From assembly GCA_005784505.1 (NCBI GenBank), contig VCAZ01000037.1, positions 1,951,856 through 2,015,855 on the forward strand: 64,000 nucleotides of DNA. Direction: 5' to 3'. Made by a program: the position numbers and the translations under genes. The notes under the pieces were generated by a model. That model was not told the origin of the DNA. It ran no database searches and saw only the letters and a program-made list of their open reading frames with translations. Source of the stretch: Bagarius yarrelli. Taxonomy: Eukaryota; Chordata; Actinopteri; Siluriformes; Sisoridae. Below, in pieces: positions 27,626-40,614 of this stretch (the first letter of the stretch is position 1; every line of letters starts with the position of its first letter).

Positions 27626-27870
27626 CTATCTTTCTCTTACGCTCTTTTTTTCAGTGAGCGCGCGCGCACACACGGGACTACCCGATCAGATCCGATCTAT
27701 ATTACATAAAAACTTCCTCCGAAACTGTTTCCGGTTCTGTACTAAAACCTGCAATAAAAAAAAAGTTTAAGACCTTCGCGCGCGCTGTAGCGAGTGAAAA
27801 AAACCCCAAACGCTCCGTTTATCGCCTGGGAGTCAGAAGGGGTTGCCAGATTGGGATGCAGGAAACCCCC
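27626..27870 (-). promoter_or_regulatory. kctd5 CpG-rich promoter / 5' UTR
   Basis: CpG-dense DNA (multiple CGCGCG words) immediately upstream of the kctd5 ATG. No TATA box is evident at a fixed distance. Call from composition and position. Confidence 0.5.
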
Positions 27871-30145
27871 ATAATTACAGCGCGCACTGTTAAAGGAGAA
27901 GTAGATTGAACTACTTCTCATGTAATTAATTTCTCTTTTGTTATAATGGTGTATGTAAAGTTTGGTGTATGTAGAGTTTGAGGATGCGTCATGCTGACGT
28001 CATGAGTAAGGTCATTATATCTGAGGCCGGACAGACTAAAAGACTAAAGCACTACGTCATCGCTCTTCTGATATAGTGGAAGGCAGAGAAACTTTTCCCA
28101 GTTATTTATCTAAAATTGCCAATAGGGGGAGCTGTTGCGAGACCAAAGCTACGTATCACGTGTCATTATTATCAATGTCGGTTTTATATTTGTGGCTATT
28201 GCAATGTACGTCATGCGTCTTATGGCCCCCTCTGGTGGACAACATCGACATTACAGCCCTAATTTCTTAATCAATATCTTAATGACTTAATTCCTGATAA
28301 TAAACCCACAACGAACTAAAATTCACTAAACTGTATTGAAAAAAAGAAACTACAATGTGTGTGTGTAATAAGTCCTCTGCTGTTCTAAACACTATAAGAA
28401 TCACTGACCTACATTTACAATATTTGTTCCATTAAATTGTATTAATTTATTCCAACAGTTTATTCTCTTCATTCTCATAGAGTTTCTTTTGCTGCACTGC
28501 TTTCAGTACGTGTATGTGCTGCCATGTTAATCTAATCTGACAAAGATTTCAGAATCAGTAGTGCTACCAATCAGATTTCAAATCCCACCTCCTGAAGCCC
28601 GCTAGATGGCACAATGACATCTGCATTTTTCCGTCCTCTGATTGGTTGATCGGAGTAAACTCTTACAGTCTAGCACAGAGTAGCGAAACGGAGGAGGCTG
28701 ATGGAGGAGGAGATAAAATAAAGTTAAAAATAAAGTTGTCCATAGTGAGGAGAGTTCAGTTAAAACCCTGAAGATAACTAGCTTCAGCGCAGGAGTTTAT
28801 TCCAGACCAGTGCCGCCGACCGGTGACTCTGACTTACAGCCTTTAAATGTATATTTTATTTATAATAAATATAAACCAAATAATAAAATGACATTAATAT
28901 TACTGTTTCCAATCATCCTAGCCATAAACCCTATTTCTGTATGAAGCCGGATTGTTCCGTTAAATTCAATCATAATGAAAATGGCTAAATTTCTTGTCCA
29001 ATTACACGAGACGTAAGGCAGTGATGAGCTCAGCTTTATCTGGATTGAGTTTATATAATTGGTGTGTTTTATTATTATGTCCTCACTTTCTATAGCCCAG
29101 CTCATGTCTTCTAGCACGGTTGTAAAACTTTACGTAAAACGGCCCTCAGTACCGTCACTGCACTGAAGAGGGCGAGTGTGAGCCGACAGGTTTATTCTTT
29201 TTCGGCTTTAGCAAATGCTGTGATGCAAGTAAAAAAAAAAAATATATATATATATATATATATCTATATATCTATCTATCTCTACTATCCAGGAGTGTCA
29301 ATGTCCATCAAAGACGGAATATTTCTCACTCTGGCAACAACAGTGCTCCAACATGTGCTTAGTTAAACAGCAGAATTTATTTTTGTTTAATTAATTAAAA
29401 GAATTCAGACTTTCACCAGCGTGGCTGCGTGTATTTATTTATTCTTCTTCTTAATTATTGTCTTCCTTATAAAAAAACGACAGGAGGCGATGTTTCTGTT
29501 GGCCTAAACCCCTACATGCTTTATTTCATTTCTAGGAGGCATCGAGCTCAAGAGCTGGACGAGGGAAAAAAATACACACCGCGCCAAACGCAAACCAGGA
29601 TCCGCCCACACGTGCTCACACACACACACACACACACTCTTCATAGCACTTACACACAGAGACGCACGTTTGCTTGCTCGTTCGCTCACGCATGGGTCGG
29701 GGCCTGTGAATGGGGGAAAAAAAAAACCTTTAAATTATTATAATATGAGTCGATCACTGAGCAAAAGAGAAACTGTTTACGTTCGAATAGAAAGAAAACA
29801 AACGGAAAGCTGTAAAATATCAGAGTTTACAATAATTCTTTACATTCAAAGGCTTTACATTAAAAAAAAAAAAAAAAACAAAAAAAAACAAAACAAAACA
29901 AAACAAAAAAAACAGACACAGCAAGGCCCTTGAACGTGACTTCAATCCAAATATGATTCTCATATATTAGAATTTAAATAACACAAAGTAGCCGAGGCCC
30001 CCGGACGCACCAGGGGCCCCAATAACCTTATACAAGAATAAAAATACAAAACCCGGATCCAAGAGTCGCCGCGCTGCACTCGCCTCCAAGTTCATTATTA
30101 CATCAGCTATACATCACAGTCATCAGTTACCAACCAGGAACAGGA

Positions 30146-30198
<53 letters not shown>

Positions 30199-30812
30199 TT
30201 TCTCTCACACACACACACACACACACACACGCCTTCTCTCCCTCTCACACACACACACACACACAGTTCATGTCTCCACTTAGGAACACACAGTTAATAT
30301 CCCATTGCAGACAATTTGAAGAAAAAAAAAAAAAAAAAAAAAAAAAAAGACAAAATATAAGAACTGAAAATCAGTCACGTGATTGGCTCAGGGCCTTATG
30401 GGAGCAGGGGCGAGGTGATGGCTGACCATCAGAGGAACTACGTTACCCATAGTTCTGCAGTGAAGTGACAATGATGATTGCAATGGCTTTTTTTGTCTTT
30501 TTTTTTCTTCTAAATTTTAGGTAGGGGGGGAGAAAAAAAATAATCACAACATCCTCCAATCAGATCTGATCAGCTAGACCAGCTACTGCGGCCAATCAGG
30601 ACAAAGGACCCGCCTTAACTCTATATGCAGACCAATCGGAAAGACAGGACACACCCCCTGCGTGAAGATCCGAGGAGTAAATAGACAGACGGGGAGCGGT
30701 GGCGAGAAGAGACCAAGAGAGCGGCGGAGGTGTGTCTGTTCTGCCATTGGTTGAATGGGTGTTGGGGGAGGGTGTGCTGGGGTTTGGGGGGTGTGGCCGT
30801 AAGGGAACGCTC
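27871..30812. other. Region between kctd5 start and pdpk1 stop
   Basis: Includes the pdpk1 3' UTR, whose exact end I could not fix because several minus-strand AATAAA words occur, for example at 29376-29381. Dense microsatellites lie at 29245-29283 (AT/ATCT), 29616-29637 (CA) and 30148-30262 (CA), with a poly(A) run at 30320-30348. No additional exon recognised. Confidence 0.5.
30148..30262. repeat. (CA)n microsatellite cluster
   Basis: Three CA runs separated by GCTTTCTCT and GCCTTCTCTCC interruptions, together about 115 bp. Confidence 0.9.
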
Positions 30813-31577
30813 CTATACGCTGGGGTTCTGGTGTTTGTGGTAGATCTTCCTCCACACTTCTTGGATCTTCTTGCACCACTTGTCGGCGTTGCCGCTCGGG
30901 TCCATCAGGTAGTAGGTCCGGTTCGGCTGAAAGATCAAAGACAGGATGAGTCACTGCGAGAGGACGAGAAACGATCGAGCACAAAGTCCACACGGTTCTG
31001 TGCGACACCATCTCCGAAAAACAACAACAACCGAACCTACACGCAGGAAGTGTTTGTGTTTTACTCCTTTTCATTCTGTCTTTCTTTTTATCTGAAGGAT
31101 TCTATACCTTCATCCTTTATATATATAAGCTTTCTTACTCTCTCTCTTTTCTATTTCTTTCTCTACACCTCTCTCATCTGCCTCCACACCTCTCTACTGC
31201 TCTACCCCCTCTCTTTATATAAGATGACAAAATAAAAGAAAGGAAAATAGTAGAAAGAGAGACAGAATAAACGAGAGCGACTGAAAAAATTAGCAAAAAA
31301 AAAATGAAAAAAGGAAGTTAGGAGTGAAACATGGGGAAAGACATCAAAAGACATTGTAGGGAAGAGGAACAGATGGTAAAATGAGAAAGAAAAGGCAGTG
31401 TGTGTGTGTGTGTGTGTGTTTCACCGTGTGAACGAAGAAGGTTTTAAAGTTCTTGGCTTCTGGCCGCAGCTCCGGTGACCAGGGGATCTCCCCCTTCAGG
31501 ACCTTATTCACCGGATCAACATAGTACAGGTGCGGACCTTCAGTCAGGAGCAACTGCCTGCGACGTGCAAACAGACC

Positions 31578-31648
<71 letters not shown>

Positions 31649-33916
31649 GTTACAGCATCCTTAAATCTTCACGTTCGATAAACTACATTAACTTTCTACC
31701 CCACCTTGCGTTTGTCGACTGGGCCCATCTTCAGGATGAGGTTATTTTCCACAAACTGGTGCCTGTAAATGACACGACACTCAGGTCTCTTTAAAACATA
31801 GTGTACACACTGGCAAATTACTCTGTGTGTGCGTGCGCGCGCCTTACCATGGGTTTGCAACGCTTTGCTTGTCCAGCAGGAGGCGCTTCTCCACTTCGCT
31901 AAACTGCAGGTCGAGCTCCATGCTGTTGCTGTCCAGCTCGTGAACGTGAATGAACTGATCCACACTGGGGGCGGGGTTACAGACAGGCAGCGGCCTTTCT
32001 GACGTTTCAGCCAATGAGGGCGAGGAGCCGGGCTGCGCCACCTGCATGCTGCTGAACTGGCTTAGGAGGTCGTCATACTGAAGGAGGACAGGAACAGACA
32101 GTTATTAGCTAATTAATATTGGTCTAGTAACTTTTATTTGGTCGGGTGCAAATATGTGTGTCTGTGTGTGTGTATATGAGAGTGTATTTACATTCCCGTA
32201 GCAGTCCTCATCATCCTCAGACATGGCGGGCAGGTACGGCGTCAGCTTAGGCGGAGTCTGCAGGTGCAAGTCGTCCCAGCTGATCGACTCAAAGAACGGG
32301 TGGGATTTCAGCGGCTCGTACCCGCCCATTTCCTCACAGCCAATCCGCTTGCAGGGATCCAACAACTGGGTGAGAGTAGACGTAGAACGAGAGAAAATTA
32401 TTTCTCGGATGACTTTGCACACAGATGTAACTGTATCAGACGAGCCACTCATTTGCACAGACACCCCCTCCCCACCCACCCAATGCAAATCATCTAGTCC
32501 TAATCAAACAAATTAGTCTTAATCATTAAGTCTAGGTGACTAAGTTAGTTATTTCCCAATGTTTTGCATAGTGTGTGAAGGAGGGGCAACTTCAGTAAGG
32601 TGACACTCACATAATTACCAACAGATAAAATCACTGAAAAACAACTACTTTCCTACTGCTTGGTATTAATGATGCTATGATGCAGTAGGACGCAATTCAA
32701 CCTATTGTGTTGTTTTGCGTAATTAAAAAAAAAAAATAAAAAAAAAATAAACCCAGGTCACTCACCAGAAGTTGTTCCACTAGATTTTTGGCTTTGGGAA
32801 AGAATTTCTCAGGAAACTCGTACTCTAATTTAATAATCTTCTGGAATATGAGATATTCATTTCTAAAAAGGGGGGAAAAAATACATTTTTAAAGCAAATC
32901 AGCATTCAAAGAATATCAGTATTATTTTTTCTTTCTGCTAAAAAATTAAAATAAATAATTAAAAATAAAAAAAAAAAAAACGTTTTTTTTTTTGGTCTGT
33001 GTTTTTTTGATTGATCAGGCTGTGACTTGCACGAAAATTTGTAGAATTTAATCCTTAATCCTACACATCAGTTGGCCATTATCTCACTTCTGGTTTTGGC
33101 TTTTTAGGAATTTCCAAGAAGGAAGAATCAGTTCAGAGGAGTTGATTCCCTGACTAAAAAGTTAGACTTACTTAGTGAATTGATAGACAACGCATGACCT
33201 GACTGAAATAAATAAATAAATAATAAATAAATCAACACAACTGGATCCAAATTTTGGGACACAAAAATGGACTTTTTGGCACCGATTGCTCCAGGAAGTC
33301 AGTAATTGACAACATCGTCTTTATTTTACAACTGACTCACTGGAACTGAACGAATGAAAATGTGTAGCTAGTTTGGATTGTTGAAGTAGAAAAAAAAAAA
33401 TAAAAAATGAATGTACTTGGTATTTATCTTTTTATCAGCCAATCAAAGTTGACGTTCGGGAAGCACGCACACTTACCCCGCTCTGAATGGTGGTAACCCG
33501 GCAACCAGCTGGTAAATAATGCAGCCCAACGCCCAGAGATCCGAACTAAAAAAAAACCAATGTGAGCTGTCGAGAGAAATGTTTGCAGAATATTTAACAG
33601 ATTTGAACAGCGGTACGTTTGGTAATTGGAGCCTTTACCTCTTACAGGCAGATTTCTCCGTCAGCAATTCTGGGGAGACGTACTGAGCCGTACCGACGAA
33701 TGAATTAGCTCGAGCTGTGAATGAACGTATGGGAATACAAATGTGAGTCAGGAACTTCTTTGTGGACTGTATATATTTAATGAAGTACCTGCCTAAAACG
33801 CGTCTTACCCTGCCTGCTGTCAGAGGAAAGCTGTTTGGCCGTCCCAAAGTCTGTGATTTGAATGTGCATGTCTTCGCTGAGCAAAATGTTTTCTGGCTTT
33901 AGATCTCTGCTCAGGT

Positions 33917-33970
<54 letters not shown>

Positions 33971-34974
33971 CATTTTCTTACTATTAATCCTGTTTTCATT
34001 TAAGAAAGCCATTTATATAAACGTATTATTATATAATCATTTAGTAAGTTTATCCGTTTGGTTAAAACCCAACCTGTGGATGATGCCCTTCTGGTGTAGG
34101 TACTCGAGTGCGCAGACGATTTCGGCCGAGTAGAAGCGCGTGCAGGTCTCGTCGAACGAACCGATCTTGCGGATGTATTTTAACAACTCGCCGTTCTTGG
34201 CGTAGCTCAGACCGAAATCTGTTTCGTGCTCAGGAAAAAGGGTCTTAGACTCTGTTATTCTAGCAGTAAAGCTAAATTTCACGTAGCAATACAATGCATG
34301 CCTTGCAGCTGGAACTACTAGCAGTGCTACTGTTCTATAGTAACCTTTTAAACTGGGGCCATTCATATATTATCATTTTACCCCGCCATTTTGTAGCAAA
34401 GAAACAGCAAAGAAGAAAATGCATAGCTGAAACTGTTTTTTTGTCATTTCCTTGTTCCTAGGAAAGGAGTAGAAAAAAAGGCGCGACATGTGGACAGCTG
34501 CTAAACCAAACCTGAATTGGTAGCTGGTATAAGTGCTTGAAAAAAGTAAACACAGCTTGGTTTGATTGTGTGTGTGTGTATATATGTGATTCAGGATACA
34601 CAGCTTCTCTTCGTCCTGAAAGGTGAAGTAGAGTTTGACGAAGAACGGGTGATCCAGGTTGGACATCACGTCCCTCTCTCTCTTCACATACTGCGCCTTG
34701 TTCTCCTTCATGATGTGGCGCTTCTCCAGGATCTTAACTGCACACAAACATAATCTCTCATAAGGTGAGGGTGAGGGTCTGCTTCATTAGACAAGAGAAC
34801 TCCAATGGTGCCAATAAATATAAGTAAGTCTATACCTCTGTAAAACCCTCTACCGCCCTCTACCGTGGTGGGCTTTGGAAATAGAACTCAAGGGTACACT
34901 TTTTAAACTATTTATAAACTAACTAATTTACTCTTTTTTGACTGTATAATATATATATATATATTATATATATA

Positions 34975-35011
<37 letters not shown>

Positions 35012-38000
35012 ATCTCATTAAGAAAAATGTCTTACTTGCATATTCCTTCCCCGTCGAGTGCTCTTTTGCAAGGACAACCTAGAAGAAAAAAAAAACCCAC
35101 ATGAGGGTTAGAAGATGCTTGATGATTTTTCAAAAATCGCATGACTTTCAGAAGACAGAGGTTTCTATTCATGTGCAGCTTCTAATATTTATAGCTAGTA
35201 AAAACAACACAATAATTAATCAAAATAATAAATACAGCAATATGCGTATTTTTTTTTTTTTTTTTTTTACAATAAGAAAGTCTTTGGGACATTAAATTAG
35301 TGTATAGTGAACCAGCAAGATGCTACAGCCGGGCCCTTGAGCAAGGCCCTTAACCCGTTAGACACTGAGTCGTATAATTGAGATAAATGCTGGTAAAAGA
35401 GGTGTCCAAGTCCATATAAGGGAAAACCGTATGACGGAAATCGCTCACATTCATAGGCTACATGTAATTCCACAGACTGAATCAAGTTCGTTTCCATACA
35501 CGATCGTTCTAATCGCTGCCATCATCAGAGTTACTAACACTTTGTAATATTTGACCCACCGTGGAGAAGGAGCCCTCTCCCAGGATCTTGCCGAATTTGA
35601 AATCCTCGGGTCTCTTCTTGCGTGGCTGAGGCGGCTGAGGCGGCGGGGCCTGTCCCTCCATGCTGTTGCCGTGGCGATGGGGTGCTTCCTGCTGACCTCT
35701 TACCATGGATGGACAAGGGCAGAGACCAGAGGAGTGGAGGGGTACGACATCATACTACAGACAGAGAGACATCGCAGAGGGTCAGTTGTCTGGGGGCATC
35801 GTTTCGAACAGGACCGGATGGTAGGAATCTCTAGTACTGGGTTAAGTTCTGTCACCCCCCTCGGGTAGGTGATCCCACAAGTCCACGATGAATTTTAAAA
35901 AATAATTTTCAATGTAGAATACTAAAAAGCAAACAAAACTTTAAGCACAAATAAAAATTACGATCAATAATACAAATGTTTGGTTCTACCCGAACATCCT
36001 ATTCCAGATATCGGTGATTTTCGCAGTACCGTCCACTGCACACGTGTGTGTGTGTGTATCTTTATCATGTGTTTAGGTTGGCTACCTGAGATTTCACTCG
36101 TCACATAAGGACAGTAACGACTGACAGTTGGATGCCAGAGTAACTTTGGTGAGTAACTGATAAACATTGTGTAAAATCAGTACCGCCGCCCCCGACACAC
36201 AGTTTGCATGATCACAAATCAAAAGTGAAAGTCACCCGAGCGCGATTTTACTCCGCCACATATTGTTAATCCACTCTTTGATGCCTGATAATTACCAGAC
36301 AACATGATTACTATATTTGTAAGAGAATGTAAAAGCATTGACAACTATTTCTCCTCACTATGAGATACCTCAACAAAAGGCGTCATTGAGTTACTGGGTT
36401 TCAATATCATCAACCACAATTTAAGATTATAGCGTACCGCCACATTTAAGTTTCTGACCGGAATGTTGGTGGTATTTAATTGTGACACTCAAGGGTGTAA
36501 CTCCAACGGAAGGTTTGCGCAAAGTAGTTCCTTTTTGTGTACGGACAGCTTTCGGTAATCAGCGTACGGTTAAGGGACGCCACAGTTAAGCAGGATCTAT
36601 AAATGACGATGACAATACAAGTTGGAAAACGAGAGCAAAACAACATGTTTTAAATCCTTTTATGGTCTGGCGAGTTTCAGGAGGAAATCAGACACGTTTT
36701 TAAAATGCTGAATTAATAAAAAAAAAAAAACGCGCCGTGGCGGGTTGAGGCGTCGGCGCCCACTTGCACGGTTGCGCTCTGGCGACCCGAGTTCAGTTTC
36801 CTTTTCGGGTCCTTTACCCCCCCCCGTCTCTCCGTCTCTCCATTTAATCTTTGTCTGTCCTATAAATAAAGGCAAAAAAAACCCCCAAAACATCGTGTCT
36901 ATATTCAGGACTAAATTTGCCGATTTCCTGGCTTTGTAAGGTGTCAATCAAAAGCTGGAACACACCATTTTAAATAAAGGGGGGATTGGGAAAAGACCTG
37001 GAATTGGCATCTCCCGACATTTGATCGACTAAACACACCTGATCCAGGTAATCAGCAGTGGGCGGGGCCAGGTAGAGTTTCAAAACAAACAAGATAAAAG
37101 GAGTCAAAGCGCACGGTCGGGTCGCCCACCCGGTTCTTAAACATCAGGTTTCTTTAGCAAACAGCGACTTGTTTTTATAAAAGCTACGGCTAATGACAGA
37201 CTAAAAATTAGTGATGGAGGGATACGTTTGAAGTGAGAGCAAACGAATGCTAATGATTGCGAATGGAAGGTCTGTGCAACAGGGTTAGTGAATTTCCCAA
37301 CACTGGGGGTGGGGGTTGGGGGAGACTTCACAACACCAAGAGTTTGTACTTCTCAGTTCCTGTGTGGAAAGAAAAGAAAAGAAAAAAAAAAAAAAAAAAA
37401 AGAATCGGGTAAAAGAGTGGACATTTTACAACTTCTGTAAGCGTTCCTCTTAACAACGACATCATTTATAAATGTGTCATTTTTTTTTTTTTTTGGTGTA
37501 AAGGGGTGATGTGACGTCATCACACACAGTGTATCCTGTGATTTAGTGTGTAAAACATCGTCTGGGGTAAAAACACTGAAACCTGGTGTGTGGGGACCTC
37601 CTTATAACGGGTGGGGCGTTTACGATTCCGACTACAGAATACACTCGTCCGTCTCTCTCTCTTTATAAATAAATAAATATATAAGCAAGACACAAGACGA
37701 TGTCCTGCGATGAGTTTGACGTTGACACACACTGCAAGGAGTGAAACATGACATGATGTGCCTTTCCAAGTCAAAAGTCCACTCAGTAACCACAGGCTAA
37801 TGCTAACAGCACCACAGCCACGGAATCTACAGAAAGAACTACAAAACTAACCAAAAATCACACACAGTTTAAACAAAACCGGAAAATAAAGACAAAAAAG
37901 GCGAAATGACCAAGTTTTTAATAGTGGTGTGTGTTAATCATGCTTAGCTACTTTAGCCCGGATTAAAGGCGGATACTCTGCGAATTAACTCGAAATTCAA

Positions 38001-38658
38001 CGCTGCGACAAACAACCCAGATAATTAGACCTGAGATTTATTAATAGCACGACCTTATCAGGAAATAATTTCCATCGTTATTAAGGAAAACCGAAATTAG
38101 CCTAGCATGCTAGTTGCCGCAATTAGCAACCTAGCCTGCGAGACTTACCCAAATTCGGAAGACTGGACAAAATATAAAATGTCTGACAGTTAAACATTTT
38201 TAATAACGTTGAATTACTTATTAATAAAATAAGGCGTAGATAAATAACTGCCGAATGTTCAGTGACAACACGGCACTTATAACAACAAGCCTTGCGATAA
38301 CTATTATGCTAAAGGTGCTAGCTAGGTATTTTACAACACCACCGTATTTCGTTAAACCACGCCCACTACCTTAAGCGGTTGTACGCACGAGCTCCCGTTT
38401 ATTGGTTGACGAGCAAGAATAGTGTTGAGAACCAGCCAATCACGACGCTACAAATCGGAATACGGATGCGGAATATATCAACAAATCCGACAAGGTTAGC
38501 CCAAAGCAGGCTACATGCCTAGCCGCCGCGGATTAACTGTAGGCCCCGCAGGAGAAACGCTGTGTCGGACGCGGGGCGGGTCGTGTGGACCGGCGGCTTC
38601 GAGCCAATAGCGGGACCACAGCGCTGATACTCACCATCTGACTCGTGGCTCTTGCCAT
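30813..38658 (-). CDS. pdpk1: 3-phosphoinositide-dependent protein kinase 1
   Basis: Fourteen coding exons, phases closing, 537 residues (human 556): 38635-38658, 35560-35754, 35036-35078, 34600-34737, 34074-34218, 33809-33906, 33639-33714, 33477-33545, 32766-32862, 32192-32365, 31848-32077, 31705-31762, 31425-31577, 30813-30926. Starts MARATSQM|YDVVPLHSS. The kinase domain has the glycine loop GEGSFSTV, catalytic Lys89 (EYAIKIL), HRDLKPEN (Asp183), DFG (201-203) and the activation-loop Ser219 in ARANSFVGTAQY, equivalent to human Ser241. A C-terminal PH domain carries NLILKMGPVDKRKGLFARRR for PIP3 binding. PDK1 phosphorylates the activation loops of AKT, S6K, SGK, RSK and PKC at the membrane. 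Intron 1 is about 2.9 kb. The 8-codon first exon matches the mammalian arrangement. Confidence 0.97.
31578..31646. repeat. (CA)n microsatellite, about 34 units
   Basis: On the pdpk1 sense strand this is a long (TG)n that ends directly at the AG of the exon 13 acceptor. Confidence 0.95.
33918..33969. repeat. (CA)n microsatellite in pdpk1
   Basis: About 25 CA units starting roughly 10 nt upstream (sense strand) of the pdpk1 exon 6 acceptor (AGCAG|AGATCT at 33906). Confidence 0.9.
34949..35005. repeat. (TA)n microsatellite in pdpk1 intron
   Basis: Interrupted TA tract (ATATATATATATATTATAT...), close downstream of exon 3 (sense strand). Confidence 0.9.
35308..35402 (+). repeat. SINE family A fragment in pdpk1 intron 2
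   Basis: Body CCCTTGAGCAAGGCCCTTAACCC plus GAGATAAATGCTGG tail piece. Confidence 0.65.
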
Positions 38659-38960
38659 GGACGTTTTCCGCCAGTATTTAATCCGAATTAAATAATCACA
38701 GAGCCCGCAGTCATGGCCGCCGCTGCGCCTGCATTTCACCGCCGTGACGTCATTCCACAACAACGTTACCGCAGTCACGGAGGTGCGGACGCAATGAGAT
38801 CGCGCGCCCTCTAGCGATTGGTTAAAAAAAACACCATCACCAAAGCGCTTTCGAATCCTCGATCCTGATTGGTCAGAACGTCTTGATATTTTCCGTAAAA
38901 GCAGCAGTGAAAGAAGTTCCAGCGGAACGATGTATATCAATGCGCAGTGCGCGTTGTGAC
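38659..38960 (-). promoter_or_regulatory. pdpk1 CpG-island promoter
   Basis: GC/CpG-rich sequence around the first exon with GGCCATGACTGCGGGC (YY1-like, minus strand) and a TGCGCAGTGCGC word (about 38941-38952) close to the NRF-1 consensus. No TATA box. Position directly upstream of the pdpk1 ATG. Confidence 0.5.
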
Positions 38961-39858
38961 GCTCTGCATTTAACTGTTACGTATTCTTCTTCGTATTATT
39001 ATTATTATGTAAAAACAAAAGACAAATAAAATTCAGTTAAATTTGTAGTTTAAATTTTTTTTAGGAATCAATGTTTGGGGTTGGTTCTTTCTCACACTTA
39101 AACATTAAGATACAAGATGTATTTTCTGCTTGATTTATTTATATGCATTAGGAACATCACATGGGTTCCTGAGAGAAATGGAGAACAGCTTTGGATCAAG
39201 AGTTAGATTTGTCCTGAGACACCTTTTGGACCTTTTCTTTGTTTGCATTTTTATTCCTGTATTATTTTAATGTTTTATTGACCGCTCTTAGTCTGCGATT
39301 CGCGGTTGCCATCCCCCTACTATCTGCTCATATATGCACTATTTTCCTGCACTACTTTCTAGACTTGGGTTTTTCTGGTGGAGCTGATGGTGATGAGATT
39401 GTTGGTCTATTCTGTGGACCACTAATGAACAGACAGATTTAGTACAACTTTTAAAAATAACGCCTCTCAAACTGCAGTCTGTGGTGGAGGCTCTGTCCAC
39501 TGACATCATCGGTTCCCACTCAAGAACAGCAAGACCCCCCCCCCCCCCCACACGTGGAAAAGTACAGCCCGGTTCCTGATTGGGCTCCGATACTGCGTTT
39601 TAGTTCTGTATTTATTAGACATCAGTTTGCACTTTGCTGCTTTTCCACAACTGATCCTGTTACTAAAAGCATTACAAGATGTGGGACAAAACTAAGAGAA
39701 AATGATACCGGCTATAACACACAGGACAGAAAGACACTATGTCAAATGTTTGTACAGGAAAACCGGCAAAAAATTATCTTCAATAAGAGGTGCATTTCCA
39801 GCATGTTTTTTTATTAATAAAGAAAGAATTATTATATATTTTATAATAATGAATATCA
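38961..39858. other. Intergenic, pdpk1 promoter to tsr3 3' end
   Basis: AT-rich, with an (ATT)n run at 38995-39007 and a C-rich run at 39536-39549. No exon recognised. Confidence 0.5.
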
Positions 39859-39864
39859 TTTATT
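39859..39864 (-). terminator. Polyadenylation signal AATAAA, probably tsr3
   Basis: TTTATT on plus, about 95 nt beyond the tsr3 stop codon. Confidence 0.6.
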
Positions 39865-39956
39865 CCTAATCACGGCCTGCACCAGTTTCTGGAACGTTCC
39901 GGATGGGTCACTCTTCTCTCTGACCCATCAGCAACATCTCAAATACTCGCACCTCC

Positions 39957-40579
39957 TCATTTTGACTTCTGCTTCTCTTCTGGCTCATCCTCAGCATCCT
40001 TATCCTCTTCTTCTTCTTCTTCTTCCTCCTCTTCTTCTTCTTCTTTTTCCTCCTCCTCTTCTTCTTCTTCTTTTTCCTCCTCCTCCTCTTCTTCTTCTTC
40101 TTCTTCTTCCTCAGATGTCTCAGCCTCTTCGCTTTCAGTGTCGTCTTCTTCCGCTCTGTTTGTACAAAAACAACAATAACAAAAAACTATATATAAAGAA
40201 CATTTATTTACATTTTTAGCAGAAATCAGTGTTTCTTCTTACCGGAGTGGTCTGTTGAGGTTCATACACTCTCTCCCGGAGTCCACATCGAAAGGATCTG
40301 TGATAAACACACAGGCTTATTTTATTCATATTTTGAACAAAGTTGATTAACAGAGCACAGGGGTAAAAAAAAAAGGTGTCCATAATGATCCAGGTTAAAG
40401 GTCGTACCTAACTCTTCCTCGTCTGAGGGGGAGGAGGTGAGATACTCTTTCTCCACTGTGAGCAGCTCCTCCTCTGATTTGCAGGCGGCGTAGCGCTCTA
40501 GAACTGTTTTATTTAGCTTAAGGAAGCCCAAACCCCATTTAAACTTTTTTAACAGGAGAACAGCCAGGTCCTGAAAACC

Positions 40580-40614
<35 letters not shown>

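Noticed and set aside
30699..31235. 178-residue plus-strand ORF
   Set aside because: Antisense shadow of the pdpk1 last exon extended into intron; no protein resemblance.
39239..39817. Two overlapping plus-strand ORFs between pdpk1 and tsr3
   Set aside because: No recognisable family, no exon-like splice context, average composition of spacer DNA.
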